From positions 1 to 64,000 of the forward strand of contig JADJYC010000016.1 of NCBI GenBank assembly GCA_016719925.1: a stretch of 64,000 nt of DNA, in the 5' to 3' direction. Shown here piece after piece: positions 29,131 through 39,249 of this stretch (the stretch's first letter is position 1; every line of letters begins with the position of its first letter). The stretch is from Crocinitomicaceae bacterium (GTDB taxonomy: Bacteria; Bacteroidota; Bacteroidia; Flavobacteriales_D; Crocinitomicaceae). The notes below the pieces were generated by a model. The model was not told the DNA's origin and made no database searches. It saw only the letters and a list, made by a program, of their open reading frames with translations. The translations under genes and the position numbers were made by a program.

Positions 29131-29550
29131 AATCTATAAAACAGTTATATTCAAAGCAATCTGGCCGGTTGTTAAAAGACGTAATAAATAGACAATTCTA
29201 ATACAATGTTTCGTTTATCTATACAGATCTAGTCCAATTGGCAGTTTTACAGTTCAAAAAAAATTTCTTTATTCGAAAACCTTTTAAAACTGCCCTTGAA
29301 ATTAAATAGAGATATACTGCCCCCTTTTCCCTATATTTCTATTGGAACAATGCACAATCATTAATCGAATTATAATGCCCCCAAAACATTTCTACAACAT
29401 GTCACTTGTCCAGGAGTTCAAAATAAGCTCAATAAATAAAAGACCTTTATTTTATGTTGAACCAAAACTGCCGTTTATTGGTTGTAATCCAATATTTTGT
29501 TGAAATTTTATAATTAAACCTTCTAATTTCTATTATTTGACCGTACCTTT
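29131..29550. other. Intergenic region before the TetR operon
   Basis: About 420 AT-rich bp without a credible ORF. Short sequences related to ACTGCC recur (near 29239, 29289, 29308, 29467) on both strands, but I see no clear structure in them. The TetR operator begins at its right end. Confidence 0.4.
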
Positions 29551-29572
29551 GTTAGTAAGTACTCACATACTA
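29551..29572. promoter_or_regulatory. Candidate TetR operator upstream of the efflux operon
   Basis: GTTAGTAAGTACTCACATAC followed by TA, 24 bp before the tetR start codon. It contains near-palindromes (GTAAGT-ACTCAC and TAGTA...TACTA). A 22-bp sequence matching it at 18 positions recurs at 31948-31969 over the start of the TolC gene. A self-regulating operator is the natural reading. Confidence 0.55.
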
Positions 29573-29595
29573 TATTGTACATAAACATCTTTGTT

Positions 29596-30183
29596 ATGAA
29601 AATATTTTCTGACAGACAAATTGAAATCATGCAGGCCGCTACGGTTCGAATTCATAAACACGGTATACAAGAACTGACCACAAAAAATCTGGCCGCCGAC
29701 ATTGGTCTCTCTGAGGCTGCGTTATACAGGCACTTCAAAAGCAAAAATGAAATTCTACTTGGTCTTTTGAACTATTTTATTTCAGACATGGAAAAAAGAG
29801 TGAAAACAATTGTTGAAGATGACAGACATACTTATGCTCAAAAATTGAAAAATTTATTCGATTCGCAACTGAAGAGTTTTGTGCAAAATCCGGCCATTGT
29901 CAGCGTAATTTTTGCAGAAGGAATTTTTCAGAATAATAAAATACTCAGTGCACGGGTATCATTCATGATGCAAACCATGCAAAAAACAATTGGCGCCTTG
30001 GTGAAAGAAGGTCAGAAGAATGGTACACTGCGCAAGTTGCCGGGCGAATCAGCAACTACCATCATCATCATGGGAAGTATGAGAATGACAGTATTGAAAT
30101 GGAAACTTTCAGGACATAAGTCTGACCTGGTGAAAGATGGTAAAACGGTGCTGAACGGAATATTAAAATTGCTTGAAAAATGA
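29596..30183 (+). CDS. TetR/AcrR-family repressor
   Basis: A 195-residue regulator. I use the ATG at 29596 (MKIFSDRQIEIMQ) because the longer frame begins with TTG and adds residues that lie in the promoter. The N-terminal helix-turn-helix is typical (LAADIGLSEAALYRHFKSKN, about residues 30-50); the C-terminal part is a helical ligand-binding and dimer domain. It heads an operon with an RND efflux system, and its stop codon overlaps the next start (ATGA). It very likely represses this operon through the twin operator sites. Confidence 0.9.
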   Translation: MKIFSDRQIEIMQAATVRIHKHGIQELTTKNLAADIGLSEAALYRHFKSKNEILLGLLNYFISDMEKRVKTIVEDDRHTYAQKLKNLFDSQLKSFVQNPAIVSVIFAEGIFQNNKILSARVSFMMQTMQKTIGALVKEGQKNGTLRKLPGESATTIIIMGSMRMTVLKWKLSGHKSDLVKDGKTVLNGILKLLEK

Positions 30184-30602
30184 AAAATCTAAAGAACTAT
30201 ATCCGATATTTTTTAATTCTGGTTTTACTGGCCTTTGGTGGTTTGTCAATATTTCTTACTTCATCGGTAATTTTTGATTTGTTTGATATCAGGTCACGTG
30301 AAGGGAATTATGTTTTGTTCATTGTATATACCAATTTGATTTGTGGTTTGCTTTATATTGCTGCTGCCTTTGCGCTTTGGCGCAGTTCAAGGTTAGCAAC
30401 AGTAATTCTCACTACCAGCACTGTTCTGCTGATACTGGGATTGGGGGGGTTATTTTTGCATATAAATTCAGGTGGCATCTATGAGAAAAAAACATTGGGC
30501 GCTATGTTCTTCCGTACGGCTATAACTGCAATTTTTCTTATCGTCAGCTATTTTGTTTTAAATAATAAATCAAGAAATACAAATACTCAATTATCCAATT
30601 AA
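30180..30602 (+). CDS. Small integral membrane protein, unknown function
   Basis: 140 residues with four predicted membrane helices (about 9-30, 43-66, 71-92 and 106-127) joined by short loops; no motif that I recognise. It overlaps tetR by four bases and lies 2 bp before a cytochrome gene, so it is translated as part of the operon. A role in the membrane with the cytochrome or efflux system is possible but not shown. Confidence 0.8.
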   Translation: MKNLKNYIRYFLILVLLAFGGLSIFLTSSVIFDLFDIRSREGNYVLFIVYTNLICGLLYIAAAFALWRSSRLATVILTTSTVLLILGLGGLFLHINSGGIYEKKTLGAMFFRTAITAIFLIVSYFVLNNKSRNTNTQLSN

Positions 30603-30604
30603 CT

Positions 30605-31081
30605 ATGAAAAAACTTCTCAAGTATCCTTTATTTTTTGTTAGCGGTCTTTTACTCGTGGGAAGTGCATTTATACTGCCGGATAAGAACGCAACCCCATTT
30701 CAGCCAAATGTACAAGCAAGTGATAAGATTCAAGATATCATGACTCTGATTGACACGCGTTGTTTTGTTTGTCATAATCCTGATATGAAGACAGAAAACA
30801 GGCTTGCGCCTCCGATGTATATGGTGCGAAGTCACTATTACAATGATACAATTTCAAGAGAAAACTTTATTGAGCAAATGACTGTTTTTGCTTTGAAACC
30901 TGATCTTGAAAAATCTGTGATGCCGGGTGCTGTGAGAAATTTTGGATTGATGCCTCAATCAAGTTTTGATGAAAATGAAGTCCGTCTAATAGCAGGATAT
31001 ATTTATGATACTGATTTGCAATCTGACGCCTGGTTCAAATCATGGAAAAAATTCAAAAAGGCGCAACTAAAATCAAAATAA
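30605..31081 (+). CDS. Monoheme cytochrome c-like protein
   Basis: 158 residues: N-terminal hydrophobic segment (FFVSGLLLVGSAFILP) that serves as signal or anchor, then one c-heme site, CFVCH, near residue 55. Candidate Met ligands lie in SVMPGAVRN or FGLMPQSS. The C-terminal half is a small alpha-helical domain. It resembles heme-binding-domain proteins of Bacteroidota. Located in the periplasm, it probably carries electrons. It sits between a membrane protein and a DUF302 gene in the TetR operon. Confidence 0.8.
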   Translation: MKKLLKYPLFFVSGLLLVGSAFILPDKNATPFQPNVQASDKIQDIMTLIDTRCFVCHNPDMKTENRLAPPMYMVRSHYYNDTISRENFIEQMTVFALKPDLEKSVMPGAVRNFGLMPQSSFDENEVRLIAGYIYDTDLQSDAWFKSWKKFKKAQLKSK

Positions 31082-31086
31082 CTTAT

Positions 31087-31476
31087 ATGGAATACTATAA
31101 TTCAAAACGAATTGCGAAAACTGATTTCGCAACATTGCGCACTCAAGTTGAGGCAGCATTAAAGACAGAAGGTTTCGGTGTACTGACTGAAATTGATATT
31201 CAAGCCACCATGAAAAAGAAACTGGATAAAGATTATTTGCCGCATGTTATTTTGGGCGCATGTAATCCTGTCTATGCTGATAAGGTGTTGAGTATTGATC
31301 CGCACATCAGTACGTTACTCCCTTGTAATGTCACAATCAGACAAGTTGAAAATGGTGATCTGGAAGTGTGTACCATCAATGCTGATGCTGCTATGAGCAG
31401 TATTGGAAATGATGCCATCGCAGTTCACGCCGCTGAAATTCAAGAAAAATTAATGCGAGTATTAAATCAAATTTAA
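31087..31476 (+). CDS. DUF302-domain protein
   Basis: 130 residues from the ATG at 31087; an upstream in-frame ATG at 31042 would overlap the cytochrome gene by 40 bp. The sequence has the DUF302 pattern: L...L...GFGVLTEIDIQATMKKKL, YLPHVILGACNPVYADKVL and LLPCNVTIRQ. DUF302 proteins are small dimeric proteins often found with sulfur, cytochrome or redox genes; their function is not settled. The two Cys (GACNP, LLPCN) are typical. Confidence 0.85.
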   Translation: MEYYNSKRIAKTDFATLRTQVEAALKTEGFGVLTEIDIQATMKKKLDKDYLPHVILGACNPVYADKVLSIDPHISTLLPCNVTIRQVENGDLEVCTINADAAMSSIGNDAIAVHAAEIQEKLMRVLNQI

Positions 31477-31481
31477 CGGGT

Positions 31482-31913
31482 ATGGAAAAACATATTTATC
31501 ATCTGAATCTTTCTTGGAAAGAGGGTAAGGTTGGACAAATCAGCTCACCCGAATTACCTGAAAAAATTACTGTTGCAACTCCACCAGAATTTGAAAAGGG
31601 CGTAGCAGGTATCTGGTCCCCTGAACATTTATTTACCGCATCAGTGCAGAGTTGTTTCATGACTACTTTTCTTGCTGTTGCAGAATATTCAAAATTGGAT
31701 TTCAAGGAATTCTCCTGCAGGGCAGAAGGGGTACTTGAAAAAGCAGATGGAAAATATCTGATGACAGAAGTAATCTTATATCCACGTTTGGTCATTGCTT
31801 CTGAAGACAAAAAAGAAAAAGCACAACGCATTCTTGAAAAATCTGAAGCAGCGTGTCTGATTTCTAATTCAATAAAAACAAAAGTATCATTGAAAGCTGA
31901 TGTGGTTGTTTAA
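31482..31913 (+). CDS. OsmC-family peroxide/thiol-protection protein
   Basis: 143 residues with the OsmC fold: N-terminal beta-strands, SPEHLFTASVQSCFMTTFLA carrying the first catalytic Cys (about 59), and EKSEAACLISNSIK with the second (about 126). Such proteins reduce organic hydroperoxides or related persulfide species. It follows DUF302 by 5 bp and precedes the TolC gene by 29 bp, so it is in the same operon and suggests that the operon answers to oxidants or electrophiles. Confidence 0.9.
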   Translation: MEKHIYHLNLSWKEGKVGQISSPELPEKITVATPPEFEKGVAGIWSPEHLFTASVQSCFMTTFLAVAEYSKLDFKEFSCRAEGVLEKADGKYLMTEVILYPRLVIASEDKKEKAQRILEKSEAACLISNSIKTKVSLKADVVV

Positions 31914-31942
31914 CAACCGTATCCGTTCAAATTTTTTTAACT

Positions 31943-33268
31943 ATGAAGTTAGTGAACACTCACATACTAATATTGTTTTTCCTGAATTCATTTTCCGGAT
32001 TTTCACAGCAGGATATTTGGTCATTGGATCGCTGTCTTGACAGCGCACGCGTGAATAATCTTAAACTGCGCATAGCCGAAAATCAACAGACTATAATCAG
32101 TGAAAAGCATGACGAGGCGGTATCTGGTTTGTACCCTAAAATTGCTATTGCAGGTGATTATCGTTATTATACAAATCTGCCATATCAACTACTGCCACTT
32201 TCTGTTTTTGGCGGACCGGATGGTCTTTACAAAGAAACTCAGTTCGGTGTTCCGCATGTGATAAATGCAAATATTCAGTTTAACATGAACTTGTATAATC
32301 CACAAACTTACGGGGCAATTGAAGTGACAAACACCATGGAAGAAATTGCCGAAGTTCAATATCAGCGAACAGAGGAACAATTGTTCTTTGAAATTTCCAA
32401 CCTCTTTTATAATGCGGTAATTATTCAATTTCAAATCCGTTTCATTGATTCAAATTTGGTAAACGCCGGACAACTTTTAAATATTGTGACCTTGCTGCAT
32501 GAGCAAAAAATGGTAAAGTCAACTGATGTAGATAAAATTAAACTGCAAGTTTCACAGCTGGAACTGAATAAACAAAATGCAGCATCTAAGCAAACACAAA
32601 TTCTCAATCAGTTGAAATTTCTGATGGGAATTTCTGACCAAATTCAGTTAGTTGCTGATACCACGTTGAATTTGTTTCAACCTGAACCAGTGGTATTGAA
32701 TGAAACCAATGATTTAAAATTGAACCGACTTTCAGGTGAAGTGCTTCAAACAGAATTACAAACTATTCGCAGAACAAGAATTCCAATGTTATCACTGTAC
32801 GGAGTTTATGGAACAACCGGCTATGGATATACCGGAGATCCTCAGTCATTTCTTGATTTTTATCCGGTTGGCTATGCCGGTGTGCAATTAGTTTATCCCC
32901 TGTTTAACGGTTTTGCAATCAATCAAAAAATTGATCAGAAAGAACTTGAAATTCAAAACAATCAGTATCAGCAGGAATTAATACATAAACAAACAAGCAT
33001 GCAAGTTGACAACGCCATTTTGCAGAGAAGTATTGCGTACAATATGGTTCAATCTGCGCAAACTCAAATTCAACTTGGTGAAGAAATTTACAAACAAATA
33101 AAATTGCAATTCGAGCAAGAAACAGCAAGCCTTACTGAGGTATTGCTGGCTGATCTTGCAGTGCGTGAATCACAGCAAATATTGATTAATGCAATTGTAG
33201 ATTATTTCAAAGCAGATCTGGAGCTAAAAAAGTATCCGGCAATTTTATTATTAAAGAATAGATTATGA
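31943..33268 (+). CDS. TolC-type outer-membrane efflux protein
   Basis: 441 residues with a signal peptide (LILFFLNSFSGFSQ) and the alternating helix and strand pattern of TolC: LDRCLDSARVNNLKLRIAEN at the start, repeated in the second half (QIQLGEEIYKQIKLQFEQ, TASLTEVLLADLAVRESQ). It forms the outer-membrane channel of the RND pump encoded just downstream (stop and start overlap by ATGA). Its first codons overlap the second copy of the TetR operator (31948-31969). Confidence 0.92.
   Translation: MKLVNTHILILFFLNSFSGFSQQDIWSLDRCLDSARVNNLKLRIAENQQTIISEKHDEAVSGLYPKIAIAGDYRYYTNLPYQLLPLSVFGGPDGLYKETQFGVPHVINANIQFNMNLYNPQTYGAIEVTNTMEEIAEVQYQRTEEQLFFEISNLFYNAVIIQFQIRFIDSNLVNAGQLLNIVTLLHEQKMVKSTDVDKIKLQVSQLELNKQNAASKQTQILNQLKFLMGISDQIQLVADTTLNLFQPEPVVLNETNDLKLNRLSGEVLQTELQTIRRTRIPMLSLYGVYGTTGYGYTGDPQSFLDFYPVGYAGVQLVYPLFNGFAINQKIDQKELEIQNNQYQQELIHKQTSMQVDNAILQRSIAYNMVQSAQTQIQLGEEIYKQIKLQFEQETASLTEVLLADLAVRESQQILINAIVDYFKADLELKKYPAILLLKNRL
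31948..31969. promoter_or_regulatory. Second copy of the TetR operator, inside the TolC start
   Basis: GTTAGTGAACACTCACATAC followed by TA matches the tetR-proximal site at 18 of 22 positions and lies 5 bp after the A of the TolC ATG. It contains TTAGT-N12-ACTAA and GTGA-ACAC-TCAC inverted repeats. The reading frame uses it as codons MKLVNTHILIL. Binding here could block an internal promoter or elongation. Confidence 0.45.
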
Positions 33269-34335
33269 AAACAAAACAATCAATCATTAAAAAATTGGTT
33301 TACGCTTTCATTGGAGTATTGCTGATTGCAATTACCGTGATTCAATTATTGCGCAATAAAGAGGTGTCGCAAGATAAGGTGTATGTCTATGATCGTACAA
33401 AGGCTGTTTCTGTTGAAGTGGATACTTTAATGAAAACCGCAATACAAGCTGAGCGTTCCTATTCAGGTACATTTGAGCCCTGGCGAGAAACAAAAATCAA
33501 TGCTGAGTTACAGGGAAATATAGTACAAATATTTTCTGAAACAGGTGCTTTAGTAAAAAAAGGCTCTCCCTTAATTCAGCTTGATAATAGTTTATTAAAA
33601 CTTCAGTTGGAGTCATCTGAAATTCAAATCAGCGGATTAGAAAATGATATGGCGCGCTACACTATTCTGACACAAGGTGATGCAATTCAGGGAGTACAAT
33701 TGGAGAAAACAGAATTGGCATTGAAAACAGCAAGAGTGCAAAAAGAAATACTTGAAACTCAAATTGCCAAAACAACTATTCGTGCGCCATTTGATGGAAT
33801 TGTTACTGCAAAACTTACTGAAGTAGGATCTTTTGCAGCGCCGGGAGTTCCTCTGATACAACTCACCGATTTGACAAAAGCACGCTTCACCATTTTAATT
33901 CCGGAATCTGATTTAGCAAATTTTATTTTGAATGAAACATATCAAATCCATGCAGAAGTTTTTCCTGAAAGAACATTTGAAGGTAAAGTGATTCTGATTG
34001 GCAGTAAAGCAAATCCGGGAAACAGTTATCCGGTTCAATTTGAAATATCGAACACAAAAAATCTTGATATCAAAGCCGGAATGACAGGCAAGGTGATTAT
34101 AAATAATGATTTGAATGGTGAAGGATTTCTTATTCCAAATGAAGCGTTGATAGGCAAATCTAATGACTATTCTGTTTATTTAATTAAAAATGGAAAAGCC
34201 GTTTTAACCCACGTGTTTACCAATGGCAGAGTGAAAAATAATACCGTTGTTACCGGTGGAGTTTCAGAAGGTGATATTGTAGTGACACGTGGTATTGTAA
34301 ATCTATTTGATGGTGCAACAGTTGAAATAAATTAG
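33265..34335 (+). CDS. RND efflux periplasmic adaptor (MFP)
   Basis: 356 residues: N-terminal membrane anchor (about 12-28), a biotinyl-lipoyl half (INAELQGNIVQIFSETGALV), a coiled-coil hairpin (about 105-165), the second lipoyl half (TTIRAPFDGIVTAKLTEVGS), and the beta-barrel and membrane-proximal domains with IPNEALIGK. This is the full order of an RND adaptor. It bridges the TolC channel and the inner-membrane pump and is followed after 3 bp by the permease. Confidence 0.93.
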   Translation: MKTKQSIIKKLVYAFIGVLLIAITVIQLLRNKEVSQDKVYVYDRTKAVSVEVDTLMKTAIQAERSYSGTFEPWRETKINAELQGNIVQIFSETGALVKKGSPLIQLDNSLLKLQLESSEIQISGLENDMARYTILTQGDAIQGVQLEKTELALKTARVQKEILETQIAKTTIRAPFDGIVTAKLTEVGSFAAPGVPLIQLTDLTKARFTILIPESDLANFILNETYQIHAEVFPERTFEGKVILIGSKANPGNSYPVQFEISNTKNLDIKAGMTGKVIINNDLNGEGFLIPNEALIGKSNDYSVYLIKNGKAVLTHVFTNGRVKNNTVVTGGVSEGDIVVTRGIVNLFDGATVEIN

Positions 34336-34338
34336 GTT

Positions 34339-37310
34339 ATGAATCTGACAGATATTTCTATAAAAAGACCCTCACTGATCATTGTAATGTTCAGTGTATT
34401 CACCCTGCTTGGTGTGATTGGGTTCATGAACCTGAGCTATGAATTAATGCCGGATTTTAATCAGCCGGTTGTTGTGATCCGGACTATTTATCCGGGTGCT
34501 GAACCTGAAGAAGTAGAAAGTTCAGTTTCAAAAAAAATTGAGGATGCTTTATCTAATCTTGAAGGAGTTGATTTTGTCGTTACTAAATCAATGCCCAACG
34601 CTTCAGTACTTATTGTCAACCTGAAATACGGTACAGATCTGGATAAAACCATGCAGGATGCGCAGCGCTTTATTGATAATATCAGAAAAGATTTACCTGC
34701 AGATATTCAAAGTCCGGTGATGAGCAAAGTTTCACCCAATGATTTGCCCATGATGTCAGTGAGTGTAACAAGTAATTTGAATGGCGCTGATTTTTATCAA
34801 CAGTTAAAAGAAGACATTCTTCCACAAATTCAGCAGATAAAAGGTGTTGCAGAAATAACCGTTTTAGGGGCAGAAGAACGTGAGATTCAGGTTTTGGTTG
34901 ATCAGGATAAACTGAGATATTACAAAGTGAGTATGCAGCAGGTGGTTGAGGCAATTAACCGCTCAGGGTTGGATATTCCGGCCGGAAAAGTTGAGTCTGA
35001 TCATACAAGTAATTCTGTTCGGTATATTGGTAAATTTTCATCCATAGAAGATATTCAGAACGTGATGGTCTCTATGCCTGTTCCGGGTAGTCCGGTATAT
35101 GTAAAAGATGTTGCTGTTGTTGAAGATCATGTTGCTGATCAAACTTCTTACAGTCGGTACAATGGTCAGGCAGGAATTGGATTACTCATCAAAAAGCAAG
35201 GTGATGCAAATGCCGTAGATGTTTCATCTGCAATTCGTGATAAATTTAAAGAGATTGAATTACAAAACACATCAGCTGATATGCATTTTATTATTGCAGA
35301 TGATAGTACGGATAATACCATTGCTGCAGTTAATTCTGTTGTTGAAGATTTGATTCTTGCCGTTATTCTGGTATCTGTTGTGATGTTGCTTTTTTTGAGA
35401 AGCTTCAGAAATTCACTCATTGTATTAATTGCAATTCCAACTTCGCTATGGGTAAAGAAAAACGTACAGCCGCAATGGACGGCAGAATGGAGATTGGTTT
35501 TTCTGCTTTGTCTATTACGCTGGTTGATGTGGTAGTTTTTTTACCCATTTTATTTCTTCAGGTTTTTGTAGCTGATATGCTTAAGCAATTTTCAGTTGTT
35601 GTAATTACCTCTACCATGACAAGTCTGTTAGTTGGCTTCACATTTACTCCCTGGTTAGCATCACGAATTGGGAAAAAAGAAGATCTGAGACCAACAAATT
35701 TCTTCAACAAGTTTTTACTTTGGTTTGAGCATCAGTTAGAAAAATTCACAAACGGTTATGGTAATGTTTTGAAGTGGACACTCAATCACAAATTGATTTT
35801 TGGGGGCATCCTTGTTTTTCTTTTTGTCATTACCGGTCTGATCATGAAGCAAGGCATTATTGGCAAAGAATTAATTTCCACCGGTGATCAGGGAAAATTC
35901 AGATTGAGTCTTGAATACGATAAATCAATTTCGCTCGATGAGAATTTATTCACATCAACTCAAGTAGAAAATTATCTCAATGATCAACCTGAAATACAAA
36001 GCGTATTCAGCAATATTGGCGGTCCCGGCACAGGTATTGAAATTTGGGAGTGGGCGCCGCAAATAAAAACCGAATTTACCATTCAATTGATATCTGCTGA
36101 AGAGAGAAACCATCAGGCTAGGAAGAATATGCAAGTATTGAGAGAAAATATGCAACATCAATTTCCGGGAATTAATTTTTCAATGGCAAGTCTTGGTTTG
36201 ATTCCAAGATCAGCACCTATTGAAATAACGCTGAGCGGACCTGATGAAGCGGAGTTAATGCTGACAGCACAAAATTTAAAAACAGCTATTGAAAATATTC
36301 CGGGATCAGATAATGTACAACTTTCTGTTGAGGAAGGAAATCCTGAATACCGTGTGATACCGGATAAAGATAGAATGCAGCGATTTGGTTTAAACAGTGC
36401 TTATACCGGTTTTAATTTACGCACAGCGTTAACAGGTAATGATCAGGCGACGCTGACAGAAAATGGTGATGAATATCCGGTGCGTATTTGGTATAGTCAA
36501 TTTGATCGCAGCAATCCTGATGACATTGAAAATATTACTGTCATTAACCCAATGGGTATTCCGGTTGAGTTGAGACAATTTGCTGATGTTGTACAAGAAA
36601 ATTCCCCTTCTATGCTTGAGAGAAAAGACAGACAACTGGCTGTAACACTAACATCGGATGCGCTGGGTCGTCCTTCAGGTTCTGTTGCAGATGAGGTGAT
36701 TGCCTACATCAATGAAAATCCGTTACCGCAGGGTACAAGTATGACATGGGGAAGTGATATCAAAAGACAACAAGATAGTTTTGGTGCTTTAGGTTCTGTT
36801 TTGGCTATTTCATTTCTGCTGATCTATTTAATTATGGTAGCGCTTTATGATAGTTTTATTTACCCTTTTGTCGTTCTGTTTTCTATTCCTGTTGCAGTGA
36901 TTGGTGCTTTTCTTGCACTCAATCTAACCATGAATCATCTCAGTCTGTTTGCTCTTTTAGGTTTAATTATGTTGATGGGATTAGTAGTGAAAAATGCTAT
37001 TTTAATTGTTGACTTTACTAATCAACTCAAAGCCGGAGGCATGCATTACAAAGAAGCATTAATAGTTGCCGGTAAAGGCAGAATGAGACCCATTCTGATG
37101 ACAACACTTTCCATGGTGATTGGTATGTTGCCAATTGCCATGGCAAGCGGAACAGCGGCAGAATGGAAAAATGGGTTGGCATGGGTGATTATCGGCGGTT
37201 TGATGTCTTCGTTAATTTTAACTGTTTTTCTGGTGCCGGTTGTATATTATCTTGTTGACAGCGTAAAAGAAAAGTTTTCACGTACTCCTCAAATTCAAAC
37301 TGCCTCGTAA
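34339..37310 (+). CDS. RND-family efflux permease with an internal deletion and frameshift
   Basis: An AcrB/HAE1-type inner-membrane pump in two frames. N-terminal part: ISIKRPSLIIVMFSVFTLLG, the porter domain YPGAEPEEVESSVSKKIEDA, up to LIVLIAIPTSL. It resumes at MGKEKRTAAMDGRMEIGFSA followed by SITLVDVVVFLPILF and ends with the normal last helices and VPVVYYLVDS. Between IPTS and MGK most RND pumps have about 45 residues, namely the rest of TM3/TM4 with the essential proton-relay pair in V-D-D-A/S-I-V-V. Those are absent here (junction about 35445), so about 135-145 bp are missing and the frame shifts. As given, the pump would not work; assembly loss is as likely as true decay. Confidence 0.9.
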
Positions 37311-37393
37311 GATATTGTTAATGATCCAACCTCACAGACGTATGACCTATCTCATTTTTAAAGCAGATGTTGTTCTGTAATTTTGTACTTAAC

Positions 37394-37762
37394 GTGAAAA
37401 AAATATTCAGCATATTGATCCTATCCAGCATCTTGATTTCTACCGGAAGTCAGTCGATGATATTTTTTCATTATCTGCTTAATAAGGCTGAAATCACAGA
37501 AAAATACTGCGTGAATAAAAACAAGCCTGAAAAAAAATGTCACGGTCAATGTCATGTCAACAAGCAGATAAAGCAAGTTGAAGAACAAGATAAAACTCCT
37601 GTTAACCCGTTAAAAGAAAAGGTTGAATTGCAACTTTTTAAACAAGATCAAAAGGAATTCAATTTTAATAAACATCTTGTTTCAGACAATCATTTTTACG
37701 CTTATCAGGCAATTATTTCAGACAGACATATTCCGCCAGTTGATCATCCTCCGTTGATTTAA
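37394..37762 (+). CDS. Small exported Cys/His-rich protein, possibly metal-related
   Basis: About 122 residues from a GTG at 37394 (KKIFSILILSSILISTGSQS signal-like segment); an in-frame ATG at 37367 adds nine residues. The core has YCVNKNKPEKKCHGQCHVNK: three Cys and two His, a pattern I associate with small proteins beside copper-related TonB receptors in Bacteroidota. The C-terminus is DRHIPPVDHPPLI. It may bind copper or another metal in the periplasm; this is by pattern only. It stands alone between the RND gene and a cytochrome operon. Confidence 0.6.
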   Translation: MKKIFSILILSSILISTGSQSMIFFHYLLNKAEITEKYCVNKNKPEKKCHGQCHVNKQIKQVEEQDKTPVNPLKEKVELQLFKQDQKEFNFNKHLVSDNHFYAYQAIISDRHIPPVDHPPLI

Positions 37763-37940
37763 AATTCATTTTTCTTGAATTATTCTGAGCGCTCATTGAG
37801 CGCAGATGTGTTGTGTAAACATACATGATTTGCATTTTCGATTGCCAGAATGATTTCCTGAGAATGTATGCGCTTTGATCAAATCTGAAATCAGAGTCAA
37901 GGTGAGATCAATTATTTCTTGAATAAAAAAATTAAATCGT

Positions 37941-38321
37941 ATGATGCATTTATGGATGCTTCTGTCCTGGCACGTTATAACGGCAGGTGATCAGGAGCCT
38001 TGGGTTGCGCCTGAGAATTCAGCTCAGGTAAAAAATCCGGTAGAAGCCGGAACAAAATCTTTACAAACAGGAAAAAAAATATATACCAGTTTTTGCTGGT
38101 CATGTCATGGAACTACCGGCATGGGTGATGGTCCTGCAGGTGCGGGAATGGTTCCAAAACCTGCTGCGTTCACTACGTCTGAATTTCAGAATCAAACCGA
38201 CGGAGCAATTTTCTGGAAAATATCTGAAGGACGCGGCAACATGACTTCATACAAATCAGTGCTTACATCAAATGAAAGATGGAGCGTTGTTAATTATTTA
38301 CGCACACTTAAAACAGAATAG
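37941..38321 (+). CDS. Monoheme c-type cytochrome
   Basis: 126 residues with a short hydrophobic start (MMHLWMLLSWHVITA), then a class I cytochrome c domain: GKKIYTSFCWSCHGTTGMGD with heme site CWSCH near residue 54, and an axial Met in RGNMTSYK. It overlaps no neighbour, but the barrel gene begins 9 bp later behind a perfect AGGAGG, so the two form an operon. Located in the periplasm or on a membrane; its partner is unknown. Confidence 0.85.
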   Translation: MMHLWMLLSWHVITAGDQEPWVAPENSAQVKNPVEAGTKSLQTGKKIYTSFCWSCHGTTGMGDGPAGAGMVPKPAAFTTSEFQNQTDGAIFWKISEGRGNMTSYKSVLTSNERWSVVNYLRTLKTE

Positions 38322-38329
38322 GAGGAAAT

Positions 38330-39249
38330 ATGAAAAAACAAACTTATACTTTGCCAATCTTTTTGCCGTGATCATGGTTTTTTTTAAAGGAAACATATTC
38401 GCGCAAAATAATTCAGAGAAAGAATTTGCTGAACAGGTTTTTGGAAGCTCGCAGCTCATCAATTCTCAAACAGCGGTTATTCCGGCAGCAGGAACATGGC
38501 GGTTTGGAATTCAACATCGCTTTGGAAAAATTGGGTTAGATTCATCTATCACCCAACAATTTCTTGGTTTGGATTTACCTTCTGTGATTCGCTTTTCTTT
38601 TGGCTGGACATTAGGTGACCGACTTGCGCTGGATATTGGGCGCACCAATCATTTAAAAACGTATGATCTGGAATTGAAATATCTCATTGCAAGACAAACA
38701 ACTAATTTCAGAATGCCCTTCAATATTGCTTTTTATTTCAATGCAGCGTATCGCAGTGAAAGGTTTCCGTCTGTTCCGGCTAACGCCTATTTTGAAGATG
38801 ATACAACGGTGTTTGTCTACAAACCTTCACATCGGCTGGCATATAATTCACAATTAATTTTATCGTCAAAAATCACGGATAAATTTTCAATTCAGCTAAG
38901 TCCTGTTTTTATTTATGAAAATCTGGCTGATCCATATACAGATAATTTCACTCTGGTATTATCTGCCGGTGCACGTTATAAATTGGGTTTTTCATCTTCT
39001 ATTGTGGCTGAATATGCATACGTTTTCAATAACCGTGGTGATGCAAAATTTTATGACCCTTTTTCATTAGGAGTTGAATTTGGAACAGCAGGACATAGTT
39101 TTCAAATTTTTATTAGCAATGCTCCGCGCATTTTGGAATCACACATTTATACAACAAGTTCAGTAAATATTGCAGCAGGTGAATTTCTTCTCGGATTCAA
39201 TTTGAAGAGATCATTCTGGAATAAAAAAACTACTCAATCAAGTTTATGA
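38330..39249 (+). CDS. DUF5777-like outer-membrane beta-barrel protein (frameshift in the signal peptide)
   Basis: About 306 residues. I place the start at the ATG at 38330, behind AGGAGG; adding one A to the A6 run at 38333-38338 gives the signal peptide MKKTNLYFANLFAVIMVFFK joined to the long frame. The mature part is a barrel (GTWRFGIQHRFGKIG, LPSVIRFSFGWTLGDRLALD, AGARYKLGFSSSIVAEYAYV) like the DUF5777 family, which often accompanies cytochromes. Its stop codon overlaps the next gene by ATGA. It may form a pore in the outer membrane for the associated heme lipoproteins. Confidence 0.75.

Noticed and set aside
37786..37805. GCGCTCA-T-TGAGCGC inverted repeat as a terminator
   Set aside because: A one-base loop and no T run; at best an operator-like palindrome with no further support.
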